Shown: positions 1 through 10,000 of the stretch, piece by piece
How the letters are laid out: every line of letters starts with the position of its first letter
How positions within the stretch are numbered: position 1 is the stretch's first letter
Source: Priapulus caudatus
Taxonomy: Eukaryota > Priapulida > Priapulimorpha > Priapulimorphida > Priapulidae
DNA: 33,461 bases
Assembly (NCBI RefSeq): GCF_000485595.1
Contig: NW_014577516.1
Span: 123,756 to 157,216 of the forward strand
Reading direction: 5' to 3'
Program-made: the position numbers and the translations under genes
The notes under the pieces: generated by a model
What the model saw: only the letters and a program-made list of their open reading frames with translations
What the model was told of the DNA's origin: nothing
The model's database searches: none

Positions 1-82
<82 letters not shown>
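1..82. repeat. (AG)n microsatellite
   Basis: The window opens inside an almost pure AG dinucleotide tract, interrupted once near 48-55 by a CG-rich step. Its left end lies outside the window. Confidence 0.97.
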
Positions 83-86
<4 letters not shown>

Positions 87-601
87 TGAGCGTAATTCTC
101 TTCTCGTGTAGGCTACAAAGATATCCACTCCCAGAAATATCGAGACAATCAAACTACCACAGAGAGCCTTCATTAAATTTAATTGCATTTCTGTTAACGT
201 TAATCTAATTCATAATTATTTGTCATAATATTATAATATCATGTGCATGACACAAAAATATCATTTAAACACTTACACAAACACATAAACACATAAACGC
301 TTACGTCTTTCTGCCTTTGTTTTGGAATACGCCTTTCTATTGTGACGCAAGCTCACGCCAATACCGCGTTACAATGCCGATGTGATGATTTATTGTTTGT
401 ATCCTAGCAACCTTAGAAGTGCATTTAAATGTGTTTCGCACTTTTAACCCGTCCAAATCATGAGTTATAATTAGTCACAAATTTAAATTCAATGAGACTA
501 CGGTCTGGAAACTGCGCTTGACAAGCAGAGCACTGATTTTATGTGTCATGCTGTCTCGTGTTTATTATTTGATTTCGTATGATATCTGCCTTTGGTTACT
601 G
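83..601. other. AT-rich upstream region, no gene seen
   Basis: This stretch has no reading frame worth calling on either strand. It lies upstream of the first exon of the gene starting at 602 and may hold its promoter and 5' leader, but I see no clear TATA box or initiator. Confidence 0.5.
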
Positions 602-2381
602 ATGCCGTCGCTGTTTAATGAATTTAGAAGGTAAGTTTTAGTTCGACGTAAAATTATAAACTTATTAATTGCATCGAAGATCATATTCTTTAGTTTTATT
701 TCCTAGTCTGCAACTCGCAACTGTTCTTAAATCGATTCGGATAACAGCATTTGATAGTAATAACTCTTAATCGCTTTTATACTTTATAAGTATATTGCCC
801 GAGTCTAGAAACTGACATGATGTTTGTAAGAGAATAACAACATTAATTTTTATAAAAAAATTGTTAACATTGCTATCTGGCTAAGCAAATTGTGCCATTT
901 TCTTAGCCAACTTATGACCTATTGACTGTTTTATATAGAGCTCTCGGATATAGTCGGATTATGAACATTCCATACTTGCCCTGGCTACAAGTCGATCCCG
1001 GCGTCTGCAGCTGCACTCTGCTACTTTTCGCTGTTGTCTTAAAATGTGGCGAATTAATAACGGTTAACACAAGTTACATGAGTAAGTCTTGTCAAACTGA
1101 ACCATGTAACCAGACAAACAGCGACAGCAGCACGCAAACCAGCCGCGCGTATGCAAATTCTTCGACGCAGACGGAGATGGGGTCAAATAGCGTCGCCAGG
1201 TGTAGTCAGACAGAGCCGACGGCCGTAGAGCAACGTCATATGCAAACGGATATTCACGGCTTACTCGTTAAACACGAGTTGACGCAAACGCAAGGGCCAG
1301 TGACATACAGCGTAAATACGCAGACGCTTAAAGTTTCAACGCATAGCATGAAATCGCAAACCGTCGTCGCAATTAGGAACTCGTCTGCACAGACGCACCG
1401 CCATGGCATGCGGCACACGGAGTCCCAAACCGTATGTGTCTACACACAAGACAACGAGACTCAGACAACCGACACGAGATGCCAAGGAGAGCCCATCGAC
1501 GGGAAAGACTTGCTCGTTGATAAACCGACGCCAGACTTGACACTGACTAACGAAATATATCCGGCGATAGAGTATCCGACGTTCGAAGCCAAAAAGCGGA
1601 AGTGTAGAACGAAGAAAAGGAAACCCGACCAGGAAGACGTACACGAGATAGCACAAGACAACGTGGCCGCCATTCTCAGAGAAGACCTCATGAAAATGCG
1701 CAATACCAGCACTGTGGCATCTAGGGTCGCACCTCAAGTTGGGATTGCATCTTCTTCCGTGCCGCAAAAGTCCGGGTCATCTCTTCCTCCGCCACAAGAT
1801 GGCGACGCAACATCTGTATCCGCCCCACTATGCGAACATTCGGCAGACACCGTAGCTGATTGTGGGCGTATAATATCACAGCAGCCATCTGTTCACGAAG
1901 CTACTGAATCCGTAACGTCAGTGAACGTCGGAACCAATCAAATCACTGCATCGCTATGCGAATCGAATAAAGAAAGCAAAACAGCCGAACTACCCACACA
2001 GAAATCTCCGTCACGTGAACTTCTAGAACAGTTTCCAGAGGACAAGTTTGAGGTATGCAATTTCTGTTCCCAAGTCTCATTGGCGTTACCATGGTGATGT
2101 GGTCTTGCAGCCATAGTCATAGGTGGTCATATATATAATGTGTAGAAGTAAAATAACACAGGCACACCCATATGTAGATAAAAACAAAGTCAAATTATAT
2201 AATGTTTAAAATTCATTTAAAAAGCTTTCGATATTACATCTCTTCATCAGGTAATTCAGCAGACAAATAATTCAGCTGACAGGTAATTCAGTGTCTGCTG
2301 AATTACCTGATAAAGAGATGTAATATCAAAATATTGTTTTAAAATTTAATTTTAAACACCCTTAATCTATAATTTGACTTT

Positions 2382-2412
<31 letters not shown>

Positions 2413-4335
2413 ACAGTGATTTAATGGGCTCAACAACAGAACTATACATAGGTGGGCAGGAGGAACACAATTTTTAGCGCGTCGTGACAGCGTTAATGTT
2501 CTTACACATATCTGATCAAAAACGCCGTAATTCCTTCTAGCAACGCTCATAAATGCATTCTATTTTGCCTGATGTGATCTAATAGATTCTCTCGATTTCT
2601 CCTCTACCAATTCTCTCTCATTTTTTCTTCAATTGGTAAGGACGACGACGGTGGGAATGGAAATTTGGCAGACGACCCTTTGTGCACGTGGATGTTTAAC
2701 AAGATGGGCCACTGGATGACTCTATGGGTGTACGACCGCGTACACAAGAACAAGCTCGCTGAACGCAATGCCCGCCTCATCCAGGCCGTGAGAGCCGCAA
2801 GGACGATGAAGCGGCGAGCGAAGAGGGCGCAGCTGTGCAGGCGACAAATCACATCCCAGCGTCACGTGATCGTTAAGGTGACGCCATGTTGCTGCGCGAC
2901 CACGGCCTATGTAATCGTCGCAGTGCATCGCAGCAATTTAATGATATATTTTATTCAGACGTTCTGCTATTATGTTACACGCCCCGTATTTGTTGTCGAA
3001 CAGTAATGCATACGTCCTGGCATCCACGAGAACGTTTTTGTTGACTTCCAGTTGGCAAAGCACATGGCTGTCTTGCGAGATCATCTAAACGACACGCAGC
3101 ATGACGGCTCGGGAACAACGGAGCAGAGCAACGGAGGATCGAAAATCGGTGCTGACCACAGCACTGGGTCAGAGAAGCAAGTCGACCACAGCACGGAATC
3201 AGAGAAGCAAGTTGACCACAGCACTGGGTCAGAGAAGCAAGTTGACCACATCACGGGATCAGAGAAGCAAGTTGACCACAGCACGGGATCAGAAAAGCAA
3301 GCTGACCATAGCACGGAATCAGAGAAGCAAGCTGACCATAGCACGGAATCAGAGAAGCAAGCTGATCACAGCACGGAATCAGAGAAGCAAATTGACCACA
3401 GCACGGGACCAGCATCGGAAGCAACCGACAGCATAGCAACCGACTGTCTGGTCACCCCTGCGCGGTCGTTCTTTTCACGGGACAGCATGCGAGAGACGCT
3501 TGTAAGGAGATCAAGCGCGCATCTCGAGAAGCAGAGTAAATTCGACGTCGTCGCAGTAGACGACAGCGCAACCATCGCCGACTCGACGTCGACCGCTTCG
3601 AATTCGGCCAAAATTGCGACGACGCCGCTGCAGACGTGCGGCAACCAGACGTTGGGAAATACTGCCCAACAGCAGATGGAATTCAAAAAGTGCTCCGCGC
3701 ACGAAGGCGGTGGTAAGATAGTGAGGCGCCTGGCCGGGCCGCCATTACACGGAACCCCTGCGAACGTACCAAGACAGGCGATATCTGGTGATGCAGGCGA
3801 CTCGGGCAAGTCCGCCGTCGCTAGGGCTACGCACCGCAACACCGTAATGAACTATTTACTTACCGCCGCAAATGCCACTAAAAGGAACTTGCACTCGCCA
3901 GCCGTTATTCCGAGTTTCGGGGGCACAACACCTTCCAACACGGGCGGGCCGACAGGCGTCAACTATGAGGGGATGTACCATGAAGCGACGCGATACGGGT
4001 CGGAAAAGCCGGCGACGCGGCGGGATGGCGACGGCAGTCGTCCTCGGCCGGGAACACCGACACCGGTTAAAGCGAGTGCCGTGATCGTACGCCGTCCAGA
4101 AGCCGTAGTGCCGCCACCACCTGCGTCGAAGAAAGCGAAGATTTCCCGAGAGGTGCCGCCGGCGCACGACTGCAGCAGCCGTTCATGTGTCGAGAAGAGC
4201 GACGTCGGCAATAGTGGGTTTTCTTGTTTCTGCGAAGCGCGTCGTTACTCTACCATGCGGCACGCTAATGCCAGTGCGAAATTGCTATCTTCAGTCCGCG
4301 GTAGAGGGCGGGGCAAAACACCCGTCCGCCGCTAA
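602..4335 (+). CDS. Unrecognised protein with a ladder of LC8-type Q-T motifs and a 10-residue tandem repeat
   Basis: Four exons are proposed: 602-630, 939-2052, 2641-2877 and 3052-4335, giving about 887 residues. Every junction has GT and AG ends and phases agree (phase 2 into 939, then phase 0, 0). The donor AG|GTAAGT at 631 is strong. The small first exon is the least certain part; otherwise translation could start at ATG 961. In order the protein shows a short hydrophobic stretch, twelve Q-T motifs (nt 1087-1467), a basic patch KKRKCRTKKRKP like a nuclear localisation signal (nt 1591-1626), a Ser/Thr-rich linker, an Arg/Lys-rich segment in exon 3 (LAERNARLIQAVRAARTMKR) that looks helical, then DHST(G/E)SEKQ repeats and a basic tail RGRGRGKTPVRR. 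I know no family with this architecture. Inference: a multivalent dynein-light-chain partner, perhaps nuclear, as ASCIZ/ATMIN is, although no zinc fingers are visible. A poly(A) signal follows at 4446. Confidence 0.72.
1087..1467 (+). other. Twelve-fold Q-T motif array (LC8-binding-like domain)
   Basis: Within the second exon twelve motifs end in Q-T: SCQT, CNQT, STQT, STQT, CSQT, HMQT, LTQT, NTQT, KSQT, SAQT, ESQT and ETQT. The Gln residues lie 6, 8, 11, 13, 12, 14, 12, 12, 11, 12 and 12 residues apart. The TQT triplet is the core anchor of the dynein light chain LC8 (DYNLL) recognition motif. Near-regular spacing of about 12 residues is what is known for rod-like multivalent LC8 partners such as yeast Nup159. 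The linkers share little sequence, so this is conserved spacing rather than a recent DNA duplication. LC8 binding is inferred, not shown. Confidence 0.75.
2178..2388. mobile_element. Foldback / MITE-like element with long inverted arms
   Basis: The two ends are inverted copies of each other. The inner 35 bases of each arm (from GATATTACATCTCTT inward to GCAGAC) match with one mismatch, and the outer parts share ACAAAGTCAAATTATA and GTTTAAAATT with small gaps. The short loop repeats the TAATTCAG motif. The element lies in the intron between the exons ending at 2052 and starting at 2641, and its right end abuts an (AT)n tract. No transposase frame is present, so it would be non-autonomous. The superfamily cannot be told. 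Confidence 0.75.
2385..2412. repeat. (TA)n microsatellite
   Basis: A pure TA dinucleotide tract directly after the right arm of the foldback element. Confidence 0.95.
3151..3420 (+). repeat. 30-bp coding minisatellite (DHST[G/E]SEKQ[V/A] repeat)
   Basis: Eight full 30-base units and a ninth that decays into unique sequence encode ADHSTGSEKQ-type decapeptides. Units alternate G/E at position 6 and V/A at the first position, so subtypes are partly homogenised in blocks. The array lies in frame in the last exon of the gene at 602-4335. Open frames on the opposite strand and other frames here are shadows caused by the repeat length being a multiple of three. Confidence 0.95.
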
Positions 4336-4445
4336 TAATTAGACGCGCTCCCTCACCGGAAATTATGGTCACTTCCTTTGAGTTTATTTGCTGACACTAA
4401 TTTTATTACCTTACCTATAATTATCCGTCGGAGATCTGTTTTGCA

Positions 4446-4451
4446 AATAAA
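4446..4451 (+). terminator. Poly(A) signal AATAAA
   Basis: A canonical AATAAA lies about 110 bases after the TAA stop at 4333-4335 and is followed by GT-rich sequence (CATGTGTGCA). It is the likely polyadenylation signal of the gene starting at 602. Confidence 0.6.
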
Positions 4452-4679
4452 GAAACCACATGTGTGCACTATAAGTTAATCTGGAGTCTGTATTCCAATT
4501 CGTTTTCACTTCATTATTTCGTATGACAACGCTTTATGCCGACTTAGTTTGTATAAAAGGAACTATTACTCGTGCCCTTGCATTGTAATACAATTTCTAT
4601 GATCTTCTATTACAATAAATGGAATCAAAAAGAATTTGCACTCAAATCTGTACACGAATTGTCAACACCACACAACACA

Positions 4680-5330
4680 CAGTGCACACCCACACACACA
4701 CACACACAGGCCACACAGCACACACACACACACACACACCACAATCAGCACATACATGCAAACACCAACCCTCAACACACGGCATCACACCGTACATCAC
4801 ACGAAGACACGTGCATGCATGCCAAGCCACGCACAACACGTACACGCACACACACCGGCACACCCAGCTGCACACACACACACACACCCGCACAACACAC
4901 ACCACACACACACAACACACACACACAGCCACACACACACACAGCCACGCAGCACGCACGCGCGCGCACACACACACCCACACACAGGTGCACACAACAC
5001 ACACACACAACCACACACGCACAACACACAGCGACCACACACTGCACACACCGCGCGCACGTACTAACACACACACACACACACACACACCCACACACAC
5101 ACACACACACACCCAATACACACACACACACATTCACACACACACATCCTAAACACACACACACACACACGACACACACACGTACACATCAGCACACACA
5201 ACAACCCACCACACACACACATCTCTCTCTCTATATATATATTTCCTTGTCTCTCTCTCTGCATGCACGCGTGTGTGTGTGCTGTGCGTGCGCGCATGTG
5301 CGCATATCTCGCGCTCTCTCACTCGCTGAC
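4680..5330. repeat. Long (CA)n tract grading into CT, TA and TG repeats
   Basis: From about 4680 to 5216 the + strand is nearly all CA dinucleotides with scattered interruptions. It then passes into CT, a short TA run, CT again, and a short GT/GCGC block near 5268-5300. Long open frames rich in His and Thr or Cys and Val cross it in several frames and are artefacts of the dinucleotide repeat. Confidence 0.95.
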
Positions 5331-7054
5331 ACTTTGTTCTCTTCCTTTTTCTGGTTCTCTCTAATCAGTAGGCCATGTTCAACAGGTGTTATTTAAGCTA
5401 ATAAGATTGATGTCCATTGCGGTGCTTAAATTACTTAAATTATCTCACTATACAATAAACTACTGACAATGACGAGTCTATTGGTATACGTAGAATCGGA
5501 CAACGTCGTTCCTCACGACATGCTCAATTTTCTCCGCAAAACGTTGCTGCTTGTTATTGACACAGATTCTTTGGCTATGTAGTCCGTCGCAGCTTCTTTG
5601 CGCTCACGCATTTGTATACACACGTCCGCTGCAGAATATTGGGAAGCGAGTTTCGTCCATACATGAAGAACCGGGTCAGGTTAATTGGCTCGATTGAATC
5701 GCGAGCTTATTTTTTTCGCGAGACAATCGCCATCTTTTTTTGCTGGCGATTTGGAGAGGGACCGAGTGATAGGTTAGGGTCTACACGTGAGCGGCAGCGT
5801 GTGAGAGGACTTAGCGCGCGTGCTACACGGCTAAAAATAAATCGTTGTGCTTGTGTGATAGTCGACTCTTTGTTAAGAAAAAATACCGTGTCCGTTATGA
5901 TTAGCATCTTTATAACGTTTTACTCGCGTAGTTTGTCGCGCGAACCCGCAAAACGGCGAGCGATCGGTGAAAGTATTCAACTCTTTAGAAGTTAGATAGA
6001 AACGAAAATTCACTTCTGTTATTTCTATGGTTAGATGTGGCGTTTATCGAATTCATGTTCATTACACCATGCACATATACATATTACGCATACGCACGCA
6101 TCAAATACACACACACATATATATATATCACTAATTCGTATCACATATGTTGCCAAATCACCAAAGTGACAGCTGGACAAATATAGAGAGATTTTCGATA
6201 ATGTATATTACATCTATAATATAATACGCTATGTATTATACCCAAACTATAGCCTCAATTATTATAATTCGGTTATTTAGATACCGTCATCTACTCAACC
6301 CTTAGAAAAAAAATTATTACATTTTACATCCTGTTAGCCTTGATTACATTTTATACTGTAACTACATGTATTTTATCTGGCTAATAATATCACCACTGTC
6401 TGTCGCCACACTGGCCACGACGCATGCAACAAATTAAAGCAGCCTATTTTCATCTACTGCCGACCTCGGACTCTGGGTCGATAGCAGACACGAGAGCGAA
6501 ACGACGGCGATCACAGGAACAGAACGTTAAGTGGCGGTAAGAACAGGTACACTACAGACGCCGCTGCAAGGCGGCTAAAGCACACGCCAGAAAATGATAA
6601 TTGGCACGCGTGTTACGCTTACGTGACGTTAACACGAGGAGAGAGACAGCCGGTAGCTCTCATGTGACGTTAGGCGGGATTGAAGTCTCCCCGTCTATCC
6701 TCGCGCGCCTACGCGAAGCTATATAATAAAACAAAAACATTTTCTCTCAACAAAATACATGTCAAAACACGAGATAGCAGTAGTTTTGCGAGTTCTGTTA
6801 ATACTAAACCATCTCAAGCAAACTTCAGCGCATTTAAGCTAATACGTTTGACATCGATATCCTTATTTAGGACCTTTTGAAATGAACATCCGAGTCCGTA
6901 TAAACACGCGCGATCTAACAGATTTTTTGGACTACGTACCGATAACGCGCCATTGGCATTGAAATAGGAGTAACACGGCGTCAAGATTGGCGCACCTGTC
7001 CGGATATAGTATACGTGGCGGGGGGTTGTGATGGACAGCTGCTGCGAGTGGTGT
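5331..7054. other. Intergenic region, no supported gene
   Basis: This lies between two convergent genes. A 127-residue open frame at 5612-5995 has no recognisable domain and biased, low-complexity content. A small ACAC/ATAT microsatellite is at about 6108-6128. I see no clear poly(A) signal for the minus-strand gene ending at 7055. Confidence 0.5.
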
Positions 7055-10000
7055 TTAGTAGCGGTAGGTGCCGTCATGTTGGTACACGGGACGTGGGGCG
7101 GCCGCGTAGCGATCGTATGCTCGGCTCGGCTGGTACTCTTGCTCGTGTCCCGGCGCACGCGCAGACGCGGGGCCGTAGGGCGCGGCAGGGATTGGCGAAT
7201 ACGCCCGCACGTGGAACTTCGGATGGATCACGTGACGAATGATGTCATCGCCGTATGTAGGAGCGTCGTGCGCATCGTAGTGCCTAGGCTCGTCGGTGTA
7301 GTCGCCGTGCGTCGGGGATGCTGCGCTGCGGTATGGGTTCACCTCGTATGGCTTCAGCTCAAGCACCTCAGCAGCCCTATATGGCTTCGCTTCCTTCTCC
7401 TCGTCAGTCTCGGCCTTCACTTCTTCCTCCCTCTTCGGCTCATTGTTTTCTTCTTTTGGGTGTTCTGCTTCTGCTTTCGTGATCTCTGCGGCTGGAACGG
7501 CGGCATATGGGGCGTGTGCGTAGGGAGAGGCAGCGTAGGGGCCTAGAGGATAGAAGCTGTATGGTAATGCTGGAGTGTAAGGGACGGATGCATACGGACG
7601 TGCAAGAACAACGTGCGCATGAGCTGGGGCTGGTTTATACCAATATCTAGGTTCATAGGAATGCACAGGAACCTTATGTACATAAGCTGGGGCTGATTCA
7701 TAGGAATGTTTAGCAACCTTATGCACAGGAGCTGGGGCTGGTTCATAGGAATATTTAGGTTCATAGGAATGTACGGGCACCTCATGTACAGGAGCTGGGG
7801 CTGGTTCATAGGAATGTTTAGGTTCATAGGAATGCACAGGAACCGTATGCACAGGAGCTGGGGCTGGTTTATAGAAATATTTAGATTCATAGGAATGCAC
7901 GGGCACCTCATGTACAGGAGCTGGGGCTGGTTCATAGGAATGTTTAGGTTCATAGGAATGCACGGGCACCTCATGTACAGGAGCTGGGGCTGGTTCATAA
8001 GAATGTTTAGGTTCATAGGAATGCACGGGCACCTCATGTACAGGAGCTGGGGCTGGTTCATAGGAATGCACTGGCTTGTAGGAGTGCACGGGTTTGTAGG
8101 AATGTACAGGAATATCGTGTACAACTGGGGTGTGTCCATACGCGTGCCTGTACCCTGAATGCGCCGGTGGGTGTTCCTCGCTGATGTGTGGATATACGGG
8201 TGCTGCAAACGAGTGAAATTCGATTCGCATCATATTGAATAACGGGAACATTGGGCTACGATTAAAACATAACGCGTGGCTTGCGTATATTGATGAGGCA
8301 TTCTTTAGTCCTATCGAAGTTGGTGCTGCTTCTATTTGCCGTATTAGCCTATCTGTCGGAACGAGATAACCACGTCCTCATTGGATCATCGTATATTATT
8401 TGGTTATAATAACATTATCACTTAGAATTTTAAACGTGCTTTACACGCTTGCACGCCATATTGTCGATTTTAAGACACTTTGTTATTACTAAGCAGGGTT
8501 TTTAGAACGCCACTTACGCAACAATGTTTGGATAGGGCTACCTATCAATCGCTCTAGGCGGATATATGCAACTTAATTGTTGCGCGCAAGCTGATCAAAA
8601 TCACGACGACTTCGTCAACGTGGCGCTGCGCAGGGGACGCGCTCACTTACTATGGTCGTCGGGGTGGTGGATATAGTGCTCCGGTACCGTGTGCTTCCCA
8701 AACTCGCATCGTTTGCCGACGTAACCGTACGCGCATGCGCAGTTGTAGCCCGTGTTATGCGCATTCTCGCCCGGCAGGCAGGTGGCGCCGTTGAAGCATG
8801 GATCGGGCTTGCACGGGTTCACCTCAAACTCACACCTGATAGCGCAGGAGAGAAGGCCTGAACTCGTAAAACGAGGTAGTCAATCTACTCACCACTTGAC
8901 CACTGGTCTGCGGCGACGGCACATTAACATAGCACGCGGAAATGGGGCAAACAACCGTAAATAAAGGAAGAGAGCTAGTGTGAGAAAGTGCAAAGGAGAA
9001 AGAGAATGAGAGAAGAGAAATAAATATATAACATATTGAAGTACATTGTACTTAGAGCTATGTACGAAGCTCATAATCAAATGAGCCGCCACAGATTTAA
9101 TTAACAATCCATTTAAATCTCCTACGAACACATCGGGGGTAATGTAAGATTCTTGCATGCAGTAAATGCACATAGACTCAAACTCCAGACATACCGTTCA
9201 CCAGAAAATCCATATGGGCATTCGCACGTTTGCGTATAATCATCCGTGTGGCAGATGCCGCCATTAACGCATGGGTCTGGATTACACAGGTCCTGCTTGG
9301 CTTCACATTTCCAACCCTAAAATAGCAGCATAAGCGAATAGCAACGGATTGTACATAGCAACCGTATGCATGTTATCAAGAGCGTATTAAGAAGGCTTCT
9401 TAATACGCTCTTGATGTTATGCCAATACTGTTACCGTCAATAGCAAGATTGTGTGTGAGTAGGCAAGAACTTTAATAGACTTTGATAGCCCACTGTTTTA
9501 GTAGGTGAGAACAATAGCATACAGTCATGGCGACCTTCTTTATATTAGTGACTTACCACGTAGGGGTGTGGGCACGCACAGTGGTAGCTGTGACCTTCAG
9601 GACGACAAACTCCCCCATTGTAACACGGGCTTGGATAGCATGGATCCGCTGCAAACATGTCACATATAATTAATTAATTAATTAATTAATTAATTAATTT
9701 AGTTTGTAAAAGATTCATAGGATACGTGAAAATGGGCATGAATTTTTGATCGCAAATTTCCTTTCCTTCTAGTAAATCGTAAACCTTTACCTCGTCCCAC
9801 CCGTTCTTCTCTCGTGCATGCGCCCCCTCGCTATCCCTCTCCCTCGTTAATCAGATCGAATTACCATGTTCATATATGCAGTGTACGCGTGTGCCTAACT
9901 GCATCTATACCATAAGGCAAGGGCGCGTGACCATTTAGTTGAGCTATTTGGATTGAAAGCGGGTCAAAAGAGAATGAAGTACAGAGCAATTTCCTTTTCT

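Noticed and set aside
3081-3439. Antisense and other-frame open frames over the decapeptide repeat
   Set aside because: A 30-bp unit keeps all frames open; the + frame continues into unique sequence with consistent splicing, the others do not.
4572-5396. Long open frames rich in Thr/His or Cys/Val on both strands
   Set aside because: They arise from the (CA)n dinucleotide tract, which is open in several frames at once; there is no domain or splice support.
5612-5995. 127-residue open frame
   Set aside because: No domain, no convincing splice sites or poly(A) signal, composition like the surrounding intergenic DNA.
7543-8208. Alternative frames across the 63-bp repeat on both strands
   Set aside because: Shadows of the repeat; only the frame ending at 7055 joins the EGF exons in phase.
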